Positions 8,317-17,196 of a stretch of 37,020 nucleotides of DNA are shown in pieces (positions within the stretch are counted from its first letter, which is position 1; each line of letters begins with the position of its first letter). Position numbers and translations under genes: made by a program. Below the pieces are notes generated by a model. It was not told the DNA's origin, did no database searches, and saw only the letters and a program-made list of their open reading frames with translations. Location of the stretch: positions 1 through 37,020 of the forward strand of contig JAABLG010000015.1 in assembly GCA_010604095.1 (NCBI GenBank), read 5' to 3'. The stretch comes from Streptococcus vestibularis. GTDB lineage: Bacteria > Bacillota > Bacilli > Lactobacillales > Streptococcaceae.

Positions 8317-8344
8317 GAAGCCTGTCAATTGACAAGCTTCTTTT
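8317..8344 (+). terminator. terminator of the LytTR operon, between convergent genes
   Basis: AGAAGC-TGTC / GACA-GCTTCT arms with an AATT loop, followed by TTTT on the plus strand, sit between the DUF3021 stop and the mutS stop. It overlaps the last bases of mutS and may serve both strands. Confidence 0.7.
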
Positions 8345-10901
8345 ATAGTTTCTGTTTTAAATCGGCTACAGCCATCATGACTTGCATCGGTGTCATATTG
8401 TAAATGTCTAAATCACGTAACTCTTGAAGAACCGGATTTTCAGTAAAATCATCAAAGAGAGAGATTTGCTCGTTGACATGTGTTTCAGTGATAGTCTTCT
8501 CTTGAGGCGATACCTTTTCCTGAGGTTGGATGGTAACTGTCTCGCCCTCTAGTTGTGTCAAGATGGTGTCAGCACGTTCCAGTAAATCTGCTGGTAAACC
8601 TGCAATCTTAGCTACATGAATACCATAAGATTTGTCGGCTGGTCCATCGACAATCTTGTGAAGGAAAGTCACCTCACCATCCTTTTCAAGTGTCGCAACA
8701 TGAACATTGACAAGGTGTGTCAAAGTATTTGACAGGGCTGTCAACTCATGATAATGGGTAGCAAACATGGTCTTAGCTTCTACCTTGTCGTGAATAAACT
8801 CAATGATAGACTGGGCCAGAGCCATACCATCATAAGTGGCTGTCCCACGTCCCAACTCATCAAAAATAATCAAGGAATTAGGTGTCGCCCTCTTAATAGC
8901 CTGGTTAGCCTCCATCATCTCAACCATGAAGGTCGACTGCCCTGAAATCAGGTCATCTGCAGCACCAATACGTGTATAGATAGCATCAAAAACTGGCAAG
9001 TCAATACTATCTGCTGGCACGTAAGACCCCATCTGAGCCATAACTACTGACAAGGCTAACTGACGCATATAGGTAGATTTACCACTCATATTTGGCCCTG
9101 TAATGAGCTGAACATTGGTCTGACTGTCAAAGGTAATCGTATTTGGAATGTATTCCTGAACGCCCATAACTTTCTCAACCACTGCATGACGGCCTTGATC
9201 AATAACAATACGATGCTCATCATTGAAAATAGGGCGGACATAATGATTGGTCTCTGCTACAACAGCTAGACTCTGAAGCACATCAACTGTAGCAATAGCC
9301 TTAGCCAAAGATTGCAAACGGTCAATATAGCGTTCAACCTGCTCACGGACACGCATGAAAATATCATACTCTAGCGTTGATGATTTTTCACGTGCCTCAA
9401 GCATTTCACCTTCAATTTTAGCCAACTCAGCAGTTCCAAAGCGCTCTGAATTTTTCAGGGTTGCCTTGCGGAAGAAATGGTCAGGAACCAAGCTAAGGTT
9501 AGAGTTGGTCACATGGAAGTAATAACCATCTTTACGGTTATAATCAATTTTTAGTGTTGTAATACCAGACGCTTCACGTTCCTTGGCTTCGATATCTGCG
9601 ATCCATGACGTTCCCTCACTCATCACCTTGCGATACTTGTCCAAGGTCTCATCAAAACCAGCACGGATAATGCCACCTTCTGTAATGGTTGCAGGAGCAT
9701 CTGGATCAATAGCAGACCGAATCAGACTTTCTAATTCTGGCAGAGTATCTAAGTCTTGTAAAAGGGCTGACAAGGCATCGTCATTAAAGGACTCCAAAAT
9801 CGCCTTAATGACCGGAACCTGAGCTAGGGTATGACCTAGTTGAATCAAATCTTTAGGATTAGCCTTTCCGAAGGAAACACGACTAGCTAGGCGCTCAATA
9901 TCGTAAACCCCTTTAAGACTCTCGGTCAAGTCACTACGCTCAAAGAAATTATCCAAGAAAACTTGGATAATATTCTGACGCTCGGTGATAGTGGCTTGAT
10001 TCACTAAAGGACGATCAATCCAAGTTCGCAAGAGACGCATTCCCATAGCTGTCTTGGTTTCATCCAAAAGCCAGAAAAGAGATCCGTGTTTCTTGCTCGT
10101 TCTAGCATTTTCCAGTAAATCCAAACTTGACTTGGTCGCATAGGACATCTGCAAGTAATCCTTAATCTCATAGTGCTGAGCCTTTTGTAAATGACTAAGC
10201 TCACGCATCTGAGTACGGTGCACATACTGGAGAAGTTTACCAGCCACACTGCTTTCCAAATCTGTCAAGCTAGTGTCAATCAAGTGGACATCATCGTAAA
10301 CATCTGTTTCCTTGGAGAGAAGCAGGTTGAGTTGCTTGACCAAAACTTGTTCGTCAACTTCAGGTAAATCATAACCAACCACTACTTCACGTGCCTTAAG
10401 GTTCTGAATTTCACTACAAACTGAACTGAAATCATCCAACTCTGTCGCAAAAAATTCACCCGTCGACACATCCATATAGGCCAGGCCGAATCGACTTCCA
10501 ACCTTGTCAATGGCTACTAAGAAATTGTTGGCATTATCAGGTTTAGAGCTGTCAACCACTGTCCCTGGCGTGATAACCTGAACCACCTCACGCTTAACCA
10601 CACCAACAGCCTGTTTAGGGTCCTCCATCTGCTCAGCAATGGCTACTTTGTAGCCCATCTCAACCAAGACATCAATATAGGCTTGAGCCGAATGATAAGG
10701 AACACCTGCCATAGGAATGGGATTATCTGCGTTCTTATTACGACTGGTTAGGCTAATTTCCAATATTTGGGCAGCCTTAACGGCATCATCGTAAAATAAT
10801 TCGTAAAAATCCCCCATCCGAAACAGCAAAAAAGCATCTGGATAATTTTCCTTGATATCCAAATACTGCTGCATTCCTGGAGATATTTTTTCCTTAGCCA
10901 T
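8343..10901 (-). CDS. mutS: DNA mismatch repair protein MutS
   Basis: MutS recognises mismatches and small loops. The 852-aa length and the domain order are standard: the mismatch-binding FYE (Phe32-Tyr33-Glu34 in GDFYELF), connector and lever regions, and the ABC ATPase. The ATPase has Walker [10 protein letters not shown] at 602-610, the Walker B region [11 protein letters not shown] at 677-687 and the FATHYHEL segment at 713-720. Its C-terminus keeps the short helix segment that in Bacillus binds the sliding clamp (ISLFDDF, a QxxLFxx-like peptide). It is the last gene of argR-ricA-mutS. Its ATG overlaps the ricA-like gene by 8 bases, and its Shine-Dalgarno GAGGAG lies inside that gene, so translation is probably coupled. 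Confidence 0.98.
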   Translation of the reverse strand: MAKEKISPGMQQYLDIKENYPDAFLLFRMGDFYELFYDDAVKAAQILEISLTSRNKNADNPIPMAGVPYHSAQAYIDVLVEMGYKVAIAEQMEDPKQAVGVVKREVVQVITPGTVVDSSKPDNANNFLVAIDKVGSRFGLAYMDVSTGEFFATELDDFSSVCSEIQNLKAREVVVGYDLPEVDEQVLVKQLNLLLSKETDVYDDVHLIDTSLTDLESSVAGKLLQYVHRTQMRELSHLQKAQHYEIKDYLQMSYATKSSLDLLENARTSKKHGSLFWLLDETKTAMGMRLLRTWIDRPLVNQATITERQNIIQVFLDNFFERSDLTESLKGVYDIERLASRVSFGKANPKDLIQLGHTLAQVPVIKAILESFNDDALSALLQDLDTLPELESLIRSAIDPDAPATITEGGIIRAGFDETLDKYRKVMSEGTSWIADIEAKEREASGITTLKIDYNRKDGYYFHVTNSNLSLVPDHFFRKATLKNSERFGTAELAKIEGEMLEAREKSSTLEYDIFMRVREQVERYIDRLQSLAKAIATVDVLQSLAVVAETNHYVRPIFNDEHRIVIDQGRHAVVEKVMGVQEYIPNTITFDSQTNVQLITGPNMSGKSTYMRQLALSVVMAQMGSYVPADSIDLPVFDAIYTRIGAADDLISGQSTFMVEMMEANQAIKRATPNSLIIFDELGRGTATYDGMALAQSIIEFIHDKVEAKTMFATHYHELTALSNTLTHLVNVHVATLEKDGEVTFLHKIVDGPADKSYGIHVAKIAGLPADLLERADTILTQLEGETVTIQPQEKVSPQEKTITETHVNEQISLFDDFTENPVLQELRDLDIYNMTPMQVMMAVADLKQKL

Positions 10902-11253
10902 GTCTTAACTCCTCGTTAATCCTTTCTTCGATAGACTTGGTCACATATTGGATCAAGTCACTGGCATCTTGCATTTTTTGACGGTAGTCCTGAACAATGG
11001 GCAAATTTTCCAACTCATTCTGAATCAAATCTGCCTGCTCACCTGCCTCCTCATAGGCACGCTGTTTCTCAATTTTTTGAAAAAGCACGGCTTCTTGTTG
11101 GTAAGCCTTCATCTGTCCAGCCATATGACTGATTTGAGGGACCTGCCCGATAGCTTTCTCAGCCTCTTGAAAAGCAAGAACCGCCTCATGGTGTTTGAGG
11201 AGGTCAATTAACTCTTCTTTGGCTTTTTGGAGATCCTGATGAGAAGTGTTCAT
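10894..11253 (-). CDS. ricA: RicA (YmcA)/YlbF family protein
   Basis: The 119-aa product is all-helical, rich in Gln, Glu and Lys, and fits the YlbF/YmcA family (formerly DUF964). In Bacillus subtilis RicA (YmcA) works with RicF (YlbF) and RicT in a complex that aids RNase Y-dependent mRNA maturation and affects biofilm, competence and sporulation. The segment [20 protein letters not shown] is typical. The B. subtilis ymcA gene also lies close upstream of mutS, supporting the assignment. It starts by a 1-base TGATG overlap with the argR stop and overlaps mutS at its end, so it is the middle gene of a tightly coupled operon. Other family members (YlbF, YheA) are possible alternatives. Confidence 0.75.
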   Translation of the reverse strand: MNTSHQDLQKAKEELIDLLKHHEAVLAFQEAEKAIGQVPQISHMAGQMKAYQQEAVLFQKIEKQRAYEEAGEQADLIQNELENLPIVQDYRQKMQDASDLIQYVTKSIEERINEELRHG

Positions 11254-11678
11254 CAGTGAAACTCGCTTTCCAATTTTTCAGCAACCATAGCGTCCTTACA
11301 GATAACTAAAAGGGTATCTGCGCCAGCAACAGTTCCTAAAATTTCAGGATTGCCGTCACTATCAATCAGGTTGGCCAAAACATCAGCTTCACCCAACTCT
11401 GTGTGAAGGACCAGCATAAACTGGGCACGGGAAACGGATTTGACATAGTCCTTAACCGTAGGGTCCAAACTTGGAAGCACATGTTCAGACAGACTGTAGT
11501 AAAGTCTACCTTCCTCATCACGAAGCTTCAAGAGGCCAATCTCACGCAAATCACGTGATAAGGTAGCCTGTGTAACCGTGATACCTTCCGCCTCTAGACG
11601 TTGCTTAATTTCCTCTTGTGTCCCAATCTTCTCTCTTGAAATCATCTGTTTGATAACAGCTTGGCGATCTCTCTTCAT
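11253..11678 (-). CDS. argR: arginine repressor, ArgR family
   Basis: ArgR proteins are hexameric transcription factors that use arginine as co-effector and bind ARG boxes. The winged-helix N-terminus shows [20 protein letters not shown] followed by SRDLREIG. The C-terminal oligomerisation/arginine-binding domain has [13 protein letters not shown] with the GTxAGxDT signature. I start at ATG 11678 (141 aa) because AGAGG precedes it and the family begins [11 protein letters not shown]; an ORF extension of 11 codons upstream overlaps the promoter. It is divergent from argS. Streptococci often carry two or three ArgR/AhrC paralogues; the one next to argS is common, and which target set it controls cannot be told here. 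Confidence 0.93.
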   Translation of the reverse strand: MKRDRQAVIKQMISREKIGTQEEIKQRLEAEGITVTQATLSRDLREIGLLKLRDEEGRLYYSLSEHVLPSLDPTVKDYVKSVSRAQFMLVLHTELGEADVLANLIDSDGNPEILGTVAGADTLLVICKDAMVAEKLESEFH

Positions 11679-11711
11679 TATCTTTCCTCTTTTTATGTAT
11701 ATTCCTTGCAT

Positions 11712-11717
11712 ATTATA
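11712..11717 (-). promoter_or_regulatory. extended -10 promoter of argR-ricA-mutS
   Basis: The minus strand has TGTTATAAT, an extended -10 with TGn, about 34 bases before the argR ATG. The -35 region is weak. Two similar half-sites, TGTATATT and TGCATATT (about 11696-11715, plus strand), overlap it and may be an ARG-box-like operator for autoregulation; that part is tentative. Confidence 0.55.
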
Positions 11718-11795
11718 ACAGAATTTTTGTATTTTTTCATGGAATACTTCCTAAGAGATAGCTTCTTGTCCCTACCCTATTAACTGAAATAATGG

Positions 11796-11801
11796 TAAAA
11801 T
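11796..11801 (+). promoter_or_regulatory. extended -10 promoter of argS
   Basis: TGGTAAAAT (extended -10) lies 34 bases before the argS ATG. No good -35 is visible at 16-18 bases upstream, so the TGn element probably carries the promoter. Confidence 0.45.
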
Positions 11802-11835
11802 AGAAGTTAATGACAAGATTTGAAATGGAGTACCT

Positions 11836-13527
11836 ATGAATACTAAAGAACTCATTGCAGCAGAGATTGCCAAAGTTGTTCCCGAATTGGAACAAGAAAA
11901 CATTCAAAATCTGCTTGAAACCCCTAAAAACGCTGACATGGGGGACCTCGCCTTTCCTGCCTTCTCATTGGCAAAAGTCTTGCGCAAGGCTCCTCAAATG
12001 ATTGCAGCAGACATCGCTGAAAAAATCGATGCCTCAAACTTTGAAAAGGTTGAAGCTGTTGGTCCTTATATCAACTTCTTCCTTGATAAATCAAAAATTT
12101 CAGCAGACGTTCTTGGACAAGTTATTGCTCAAGGTAACCACTACGCTGACCAAAATATCGGCCACGGACGTAACATTGTCTTTGATATGTCTAGTCCTAA
12201 CATCGCTAAACCTTTCTCTATCGGTCACTTGCGTTCAACAGTTATCGCTGACGCTCTTGCCAACATCGTAGCTAAACAAGGTTACAAACCAGTCCGCATC
12301 AACCACTTGGGTGACTGGGGTAAACAGTTTGGTATGCTGATTGTTGCCTATAAAAAATGGGGTAGCGAGGAAGCTGTCAAAGCCAATCCTATCAATGAAC
12401 TCCTTCAACTTTATGTGCGCATCAATGCCGAAGCTGAAGAAGACCCATCTGTAGACGAAGAAGCTCGTGAATGGTTCCGTAAATTGGAAGCTGGTGACGA
12501 GGAAGCAACTGCCCTCTGGCAATGGTTCCGTGACGAAAGCTTGGTGGAATTCAACCGTCTCTATGATGAACTCGGTGTTTCTTTTGATAGCTACAACGGT
12601 GAAGCCTTCTACAATGATAAGATGGATGAAGTCGTTGACATCTTGACAGAAAAAGGACTTCTCCAAGAATCTCAAGGTGCCCAAGTGGTTAACCTTGAAA
12701 AATACGGTATTGAACACCCAGCCCTCATCAAAAAATCAGATGGTGCGACACTCTACATCACACGTGACTTGGCTGCTGCCCTCTACCGTAAACGTACTTA
12801 CGACTTTGCCAAAGCCATCTATGTGGTTGGTAATGAACAATCTGCCCACTTCAAACAGTTGAAAGCTGTTCTTAAAGAAATGGGCTACGACTGGTCTGAC
12901 GATATGACTCACGTTGCCTTTGGTCTTGTAACTAAGAACGGTAAGAAATTGTCAACTCGTAAGGGTAACGTTATCTTACTTGAGCCAACTATCGCTGAAG
13001 CTGTCAACCGTGCCCAAGCTCAAATCGAAGCTAAGAATCCAAACTTACCTAACAAGGAAACTGTTGCTCATGCTGTCGGTGTTGGAGCTATCAAGTTCTA
13101 CGACCTTAAAACAGACCGTATGAATGGTTATGACTTCGACCTTGATGCCATGGTATCCTTCGAGGGAGAAACTGGACCTTACGTTCAATATGCACATGCT
13201 CGTATCCAATCTATCTTGCGCAAGGCTGACTTCACGCCATCTGCAGATGCTACATACAGCCTAAACGACGTTGAAAGCTGGGAAATCATCAAACTCATCC
13301 AAGACTTCCCACGCATCATCAACCGTGCTTCAGACAACTTTGAACCATCTATCGTTGCTAAATTTGCTATCAGCTTGGCCCAAGCCTTTAACAAATACTA
13401 TGCGCACACACGTATCCTGGATGAAAGCCCAGAACGTGATAGCCGTTTGGCTCTTTGCTACGCAACAGCAACAGTCCTCAAAGAAGCCCTTCGCCTTCTC
13501 GGTGTCGAAGCTCCAGACGAGATGTAA
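11836..13527 (+). CDS. argS: arginyl-tRNA synthetase
   Basis: ArgRS charges tRNA-Arg with arginine. The 563-aa protein shows the N-terminal Add1 domain, then the class I signature in the form [14 protein letters not shown], where the first His of HIGH is Ser, which I believe is usual for Lactobacillales enzymes. The KMSKS-equivalent loop is [11 protein letters not shown], and the C-terminal DALR anticodon-binding domain ends in [13 protein letters not shown]. The start ATG follows GGAG at 5-base spacing. It is a single-gene unit on the plus strand, divergent from argR, and closed by a hairpin terminator at 13537-13559. Codon use is strongly biased, as expected for a highly expressed gene. Confidence 0.98.
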   Translation: MNTKELIAAEIAKVVPELEQENIQNLLETPKNADMGDLAFPAFSLAKVLRKAPQMIAADIAEKIDASNFEKVEAVGPYINFFLDKSKISADVLGQVIAQGNHYADQNIGHGRNIVFDMSSPNIAKPFSIGHLRSTVIADALANIVAKQGYKPVRINHLGDWGKQFGMLIVAYKKWGSEEAVKANPINELLQLYVRINAEAEEDPSVDEEAREWFRKLEAGDEEATALWQWFRDESLVEFNRLYDELGVSFDSYNGEAFYNDKMDEVVDILTEKGLLQESQGAQVVNLEKYGIEHPALIKKSDGATLYITRDLAAALYRKRTYDFAKAIYVVGNEQSAHFKQLKAVLKEMGYDWSDDMTHVAFGLVTKNGKKLSTRKGNVILLEPTIAEAVNRAQAQIEAKNPNLPNKETVAHAVGVGAIKFYDLKTDRMNGYDFDLDAMVSFEGETGPYVQYAHARIQSILRKADFTPSADATYSLNDVESWEIIKLIQDFPRIINRASDNFEPSIVAKFAISLAQAFNKYYAHTRILDESPERDSRLALCYATATVLKEALRLLGVEAPDEM

Positions 13528-13536
13528 GTCATATTC

Positions 13537-13559
13537 AAAACGCCTAAGGGCGTTTTTTT
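13537..13559 (+). terminator. terminator of argS
   Basis: AAAACGCC (13537-13544) and GGCGTTTT (13549-13556) form a short GC-centred hairpin followed by T residues. Confidence 0.85.
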
Positions 13560-13566
13560 AGTGACC

Positions 13567-13693
13567 AAAAAAAGAACCCAACACATGGTGTTGAGCTCTT
13601 TTGGAGATTATGAAAAAGAAAAGTTCGTTGTTCTACAAATAGTATCAGCCAACGAGACTTACTGAACAAGGTTCAATAAATGTTATTTAGGAT
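13567..13693 (-). ncRNA. CiaR-dependent small RNA (csRNA), long form
   Basis: csRNAs are short trans-acting RNAs under the CiaRH two-component system that pair with Shine-Dalgarno and AUG regions of target mRNAs. The predicted minus-strand transcript of about 127 nt starts 7 bases after TATACT. It contains the anti-SD/anti-AUG stretch CTTTTTCATAATCTCC (about 13601-13616) and ends in an 11-bp hairpin (13574-13584 with 13588-13598, two G-U pairs) plus seven Ts. The promoter carries a perfect CiaR site (13716-13732). It is longer than its relatives here because of an extra internal segment of about 60 bases. The exact 5' end is inferred. Confidence 0.85.
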
Positions 13694-13699
13694 GTTTTA

Positions 13700-13732
13700 A
13701 GTATAATATAGTTTTCTTAAATTAATCTTAAA
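13700..13732 (-). promoter_or_regulatory. CiaR-controlled promoter of the first csRNA
   Basis: On the minus strand TTTAAG-N5-TTTAAG (13716-13732) matches the CiaR direct repeat exactly, and a TATACT -10 (13700-13705) follows after exactly 10 bases. There is no -35, as expected for a CiaR-activated promoter. Confidence 0.88.
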
Positions 13733-13740
13733 ACACCGTA

Positions 13741-13865
13741 AAAAAATCCCCTAAGGGATTTTCACAGTAATCCAAAGACCACTGACAAAGATACGATTGT
13801 ACAGGCTTTCCAACCTCCTCTTCCTAATCCTCCAAAGGTGACCGCTTGTCCAATAGAATCTTTAT
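13741..13865 (-). ncRNA. putative small transcript between two csRNA genes
   Basis: A promoter (TTGAAA at 13895-13900, 17-base spacer, TAATAT at 13872-13877) and a terminator (AAAATCCC/GGGATTTT, 13743-13762, then Ts on the minus strand) define a transcript of about 125 nt. It has no CiaR site and no anti-SD core, so it is not a csRNA of the same type. It contains a 35-codon open frame (13765-13869) without a start codon, ending GGWKACTIVSLSVVFGLL. This could be the remnant of a small peptide gene or chance. I favour a non-coding or decayed unit. Confidence 0.5.
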
Positions 13866-13871
13866 ATAACT

Positions 13872-13900
13872 ATATTACCTTGTTTTGGAAGTGTTTTCAA
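13872..13900 (-). promoter_or_regulatory. sigma-A promoter of the putative small transcript
   Basis: TTGAAA-N17-TAATAT on the minus strand, a near-consensus promoter with no obvious downstream protein gene. Confidence 0.65.
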
Positions 13901-13935
13901 GTGGTTTCTTAAAATATCCTAATAAAATCTTAAAA

Positions 13936-14030
13936 AGAAGAAAAAGCCTAGATATCTAGACTTTCTTCGGGGAGATTTGTTATGAAAAAGTTTTTCACCA
14001 GCTCGCCAAAGCTAGTTGTTTTATTAGGAT
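13936..14030 (-). ncRNA. CiaR-dependent small RNA (csRNA)
   Basis: The predicted minus-strand transcript of about 95 nt carries the anti-AUG/anti-SD stretch CTTTTTCATAACAAATCTCC (about 13971-13990). It ends in a hairpin (AAGCCTAG 13944-13951 with CTAGACTT 13956-13963) and a T-rich tail. Its promoter has a perfect CiaR direct repeat. The spacing between CAT and CTCC is longer than in the other three csRNAs in the window (CATAACAAATCTCCCC), which may shift its target range. Confidence 0.83.
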
Positions 14031-14036
14031 AGTTAT

Positions 14037-14069
14037 AATATAAGCTAATAAACTTAAAGGTTGCTTAAA
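14037..14069 (-). promoter_or_regulatory. CiaR-controlled promoter of the second csRNA
   Basis: TTTAAG-N5-TTTAAG (14053-14069, minus strand) followed after 10 bases by TATATT (14037-14042). The CiaR site begins 4 bases after the stop codon of the 66-aa ORF. Confidence 0.85.
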
Positions 14070-14072
14070 ATA

Positions 14073-14273
14073 TCATTCCCTTGAATCACTTTTTAAAATG
14101 ATAAGTAAAATAAGTAACAATAAGGAACCACTAGGAATATCCATATCTAAAAACCAAGAGGGGGCTTTGATACTTCCAATATCGTTCATGATGGGGAGGA
14201 TATTAAAAGCAATGCTTACTATTAAGAGGCTCAACTCCAGTAAATACTTAAATCGTCCTTTTAAGATGGCCAA
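14073..14273 (-). CDS. small membrane protein with TTG start, unknown function
   Basis: The 66-aa ORF has two hydrophobic segments (about residues 10-31, YLLELSLLIVSIAFNILPIM, and 48-61, SGSLLLLILLIILKS) joined by a polar loop. The only usable start is TTG 14273; a run AGGAAGGAGGAG lies immediately before it, so the best SD match is close to the start, and an upstream in-frame stop excludes longer forms. A TATAAT lies about 35 bases upstream. No family is recognised. It ends 4 bases before a CiaR-driven csRNA promoter. It could be a real small protein, or a leader transcript that runs into the csRNA. Confidence 0.4.
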   Translation of the reverse strand: MAILKGRFKYLLELSLLIVSIAFNILPIMNDIGSIKAPSWFLDMDIPSGSLLLLILLIILKSDSRE

Positions 14274-14357
14274 CTCCTCCTTCCTGGCAGTTTTCTAGCG
14301 ATGACTCTATTATAAGGCTGAAAAGAGAACAAAACTAGTGACATAAATGTCACCATC

Positions 14358-14384
14358 AAAAAAGCAGGTCTGCCCTGCTTTTTT
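14358..14384 (-). terminator. terminator of purB
   Basis: AAAAAAGCAGG and CCTGCTTTTTT form a near-perfect stem (14358-14368 with 14374-14384) just after the purB stop, T-rich on both strands. Confidence 0.85.
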
Positions 14385-14400
14385 TACTGTATTGCTTCAA

Positions 14401-15699
14401 TTAGTCACCCAAACCGATGCGTTCGAAGATTTCATCCACCCGTTTGGTGTAGTAAGTTGGATTGAAGATTTCGTCGATTTCTTCTTGAGTGAGACGTGAA
14501 GTCACTTCTGGATCTGCTTCAAGAAGTGGCTTGAAGTCGACTTGGTTATCCCATGATTGGGCAGTCTTCGGTTGAACAAGGTCGTAAGCTTGCTCACGCG
14601 TCATGCCTTTTTCAATCAAAGTCAACATAGCACGTTGACTGAAGATAAGACCAAATGTAGAGTTCATGTTTCGCTTCATGTTTTCAGGGAAGACTGTCAA
14701 GTTCTTAACGATGTTTCCAAAACGGTTGAGCATGTAGTCAATCAAGATAGTTGTATCTGGTGTGATGATACGCTCAGCTGATGAGTGAGAGATATCACGT
14801 TCATGCCAGAGTGACACATTTTCATAAGCTGTCACCATGTGACCACGGATAACACGCGCAAGACCTGTCATGTTTTCAGAACCGATAGGGTTGCGTTTGT
14901 GAGGCATTGCTGAAGACCCTTTTTGCCCTTTAGCAAAGAACTCTTCCACTTCACGTTGTTCAGATTTTTGAAGACCACGGATCTCAGTTGCCATACGTTC
15001 GATAGATGTTGCGATGCTAGCAAGAACTGCAAAGTACTCAGCGTGAAGGTCACGAGGAAGGACCTGTGTAGAGATTTCTTGAGCACGGATACCAAGCTTG
15101 TCGCAGACGTATTTTTCAACGAATGGTGGGATGTTGGCAAAGTTACCAACCGCACCAGAAATCTTACCAGCTTCCACACCAGCAGCCGCATGCTCGAAAC
15201 GCTCGATATTACGTTTCATTTCGCTGTACCAAGTTGCCAATTTAAGACCAAAAGTTGTCGGCTCAGCGTGCACACCGTGGGTACGCCCCATCATGATGGT
15301 GAACTTGTGTTCTTTGGCCTTGTCTGCCACGATTTTAGTGAAGTTTGCAAGGTCCTTACGGATGATATCGTTGGCTTGTTTATAGAGGTAACCATAGGCA
15401 GTATCAACCACGTCAGTAGACGTCAAGCCATAGTGAACCCACTTACGCTCTTCACCAAGCGTTTCAGAAACCGCACGTGTGAAGGCAACCACATCGTGAC
15501 GTGTTTGCTGCTCGATTTCCAAAATACGGTCGATGTCAAAGTCCGCTTTCTCGCGAATCAAAGCCACATCTTCCTTAGGGATTTCCCCCAACTCAGCCCA
15601 TGCTTCGTCAGCCAAGATTTCCACCTCAAGCCAAGCACGGTATTTATTTTCTTCACTCCAAATGTTCGCCATCTCAGGGCGAGAGTAACGTTCGATCAT
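14401..15699 (-). CDS. purB: adenylosuccinate lyase
   Basis: PurB acts twice in purine synthesis. It splits SAICAR to AICAR plus fumarate and adenylosuccinate to AMP plus fumarate. The 432-aa protein shows the fumarase/aspartase superfamily signature [11 protein letters not shown] at 261-271 (mobile catalytic Ser loop) and the catalytic-His segment [10 protein letters not shown] at 138-147. The start ATG has GGAG at 8-base spacing. It is the last gene of the purD-purE-purK-... run. It is separated from purK by an accessory module and follows the 72-aa membrane protein by 18 bases, with no separate promoter evident, so it may depend on read-through from purD or a weak internal promoter. Confidence 0.98.
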   Translation of the reverse strand: MIERYSRPEMANIWSEENKYRAWLEVEILADEAWAELGEIPKEDVALIREKADFDIDRILEIEQQTRHDVVAFTRAVSETLGEERKWVHYGLTSTDVVDTAYGYLYKQANDIIRKDLANFTKIVADKAKEHKFTIMMGRTHGVHAEPTTFGLKLATWYSEMKRNIERFEHAAAGVEAGKISGAVGNFANIPPFVEKYVCDKLGIRAQEISTQVLPRDLHAEYFAVLASIATSIERMATEIRGLQKSEQREVEEFFAKGQKGSSAMPHKRNPIGSENMTGLARVIRGHMVTAYENVSLWHERDISHSSAERIITPDTTILIDYMLNRFGNIVKNLTVFPENMKRNMNSTFGLIFSQRAMLTLIEKGMTREQAYDLVQPKTAQSWDNQVDFKPLLEADPEVTSRLTQEEIDEIFNPTYYTKRVDEIFERIGLGD

Positions 15700-15717
15700 T
15701 GTTGTTTCTCCTTTAAA

Positions 15718-15936
15718 TTATCTAAAAAATGCAAATATCAAAAATAAAACTAGAAATACTGCCGTAGCAACTGCCCACTTTAGTCTTTCTTCCTTAGAAG
15801 TCTGAGGTTTTTCTGCTGAAGTTACATTTGAATAAAATGTTTCGTTTTCATCTAGTTCATCTTCATTATCATCAGAAGATAAACCTAATGCATTTACCCC
15901 ACACCCAATAAATAGTACTAAAAATAACCACTTCAT
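15718..15936 (-). CDS. small membrane/secreted protein, unknown function
   Basis: The 72-aa product begins with a hydrophobic stretch (MKWLFLVLFIGCGVNALGL, possible signal peptide or membrane helix; the Cys at residue 12 is not in a clear lipobox). A very acidic segment follows (DDNEDELDENE, about residues 22-32), and it ends with a second hydrophobic helix (WAVATAVFLVLFLIFAFF). No family is recognised. It starts 6 bases after the stop of the DUF4041/GIY-YIG gene, whose 3' end supplies its Shine-Dalgarno AAGGAG. The base composition is lower in GC than the flanking pur genes, consistent with an acquired module. Confidence 0.6.
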   Translation of the reverse strand: MKWLFLVLFIGCGVNALGLSSDDNEDELDENETFYSNVTSAEKPQTSKEERLKWAVATAVFLVLFLIFAFFR

Positions 15937-15942
15937 CTATAG

Positions 15943-17187
15943 CTACTCCTTCAGTAGAGTCTGTCTATATTCAAATGCTTCAGCGTTCTCATTTAATTCT
16001 ATAGTCAACTCTTCGTGTTTGTCTAAAAGCGCCTTAATTTTTTCAAATGGAACTTTGAAGTACTCTTTACGGTTATTTACTTTATTAACCTTATACTCAC
16101 TAAGTTGATTATGTAATTCAGTCTCTAATGCAAAAGCTTCTTCACTAAAAATCAAAGCATGGACATCAAATTGAAAAGGTACTGATGCGCTACTTAATTC
16201 CCTGATGCGTTCAAGAGGTTCTAAACGACGAGTAACTCCAATTTTATAAACATCTTCACCAAAGGAACCAATGTTAGAAATAACATATACGTAGCCTGCA
16301 GTTGCATGACCTTCACGATAATCAATATCTTCTTCGATTTCATCTAGTTCGGATAATTTATCTTGGTACTCAGATAACTGTCTCTGAAGTTCTCCGAACT
16401 CTTCACCAGTAGCATTTTTCAAAAGTTCCTCAACCTTAGAAACCATATTTTTAAAGTGAGTTCTATCTTTTTCCAATTGTTTTCGACGTGCTTTAATTTC
16501 AGCCTGAAGTTTTTTGTCCTCACGCTCTTTTGCTCTTTGCTCTCGAAGCAATTCTTTTTCTTCTTGCTTCTGTAACTCAAACTCAGCAGCTAGACGTAAT
16601 TCTTCAATTTTCAAGTTTAGATAGGGTATCGTAATTTCAATTTGATTACGTGAATACATTATATTCAGTTGTTGGAATGCTTTCTTCAATGCCTGGATTT
16701 TCTTTTCCACATTCGAAACAGAAACTTTTACTAACAAGGCATCCGCTTCACCATTAAAACCACGAATAGCTGCTTTAATAAGCTGATTCTGCATTGCCTT
16801 CCCCTTGCTTTTATTATTATCTAAAAGCATAGGTACTATAATTCTACCAGCCTGACCAGTTTTAACTAAATCTTTCTGCTGTTTTCGCAAATTATCCAAA
16901 GCTTCCTTATATTTTGTGCTATCAGAAAACTTATACTGTCTCTCAAAGAATCCAAACTCTTGTAATCCAAGTGTGTCATTAGCTAAAGAAATCTCGTTCT
17001 GAATAGCAAATAATTCTGACCGCTTCTGAGATAACTCCGTATTTAATGAGACTATCTCGTCTGCTATCTTTATTTGAGCTTTTAAATCTGCCAATTTTGC
17101 TTTTTGAATAGCAATCTCTTGATTTAATCTCTGAATTTTATTTTCTAAAGCTTCATCTTTGGGTTTTCCAAAATTAAATATCGACAT
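15943..17187 (-). CDS. DUF4041 protein with C-terminal GIY-YIG (T5orf172/MUG113) domain
   Basis: The 414-aa protein has an N-terminal coiled coil (about residues 13-70), then a DUF4041-like region (about 75-215, with FSDSTKYKEALDNLRKQQKD and GFNGEADALLVKV). A second long charged helix follows (200-285), and the C-terminal GIY-YIG-type domain spans about 297-380. In that domain GYVYVIS (298-304) supplies the first motif, YKIGVTRR (314-321) the second with the catalytic Arg, and the Glu residues in LETELHNQL (354-362) and KEYFKV (374-379) the metal site. Such proteins occur in phages and in accessory chromosomal islands; a nuclease or DNA-tethered function is likely but undemonstrated. SD AGGAG overlaps the stop of the preceding 75-aa gene. 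Codon use is AT-rich relative to neighbouring pur genes. Confidence 0.8.
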   Translation of the reverse strand: MSIFNFGKPKDEALENKIQRLNQEIAIQKAKLADLKAQIKIADEIVSLNTELSQKRSELFAIQNEISLANDTLGLQEFGFFERQYKFSDSTKYKEALDNLRKQQKDLVKTGQAGRIIVPMLLDNNKSKGKAMQNQLIKAAIRGFNGEADALLVKVSVSNVEKKIQALKKAFQQLNIMYSRNQIEITIPYLNLKIEELRLAAEFELQKQEEKELLREQRAKEREDKKLQAEIKARRKQLEKDRTHFKNMVSKVEELLKNATGEEFGELQRQLSEYQDKLSELDEIEEDIDYREGHATAGYVYVISNIGSFGEDVYKIGVTRRLEPLERIRELSSASVPFQFDVHALIFSEEAFALETELHNQLSEYKVNKVNNRKEYFKVPFEKIKALLDKHEELTIELNENAEAFEYRQTLLKE

Positions 17188-17196
17188 TAAGGTCTC

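Noticed and set aside
12235..12717. 160-codon minus-strand ORF opposite argS
   Set aside because: Antisense shadow caused by biased codon use in argS.
13593..13631. Mini-ORFs with apparent GGAGATT-ATG-AAAAAG starts on the plus strand, recurring at 13970-14033, 21591-21624 and 22638-22678
   Set aside because: They look like RBS plus MKKK peptides but are the reverse complements of csRNA anti-SD/anti-AUG cores. The peptides are 7-16 codons, not conserved in sequence, and no plus-strand promoter precedes them.
13908..13934. Two TTTAAG half-sites near the orphan transcript
   Set aside because: They are 15 bases apart instead of 5 and no -10 is at the right distance, so they are not a CiaR site.
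14923..15747. 274-codon plus-strand ORF opposite purB
   Set aside because: Antisense shadow of a well conserved gene; no RBS or family resemblance.
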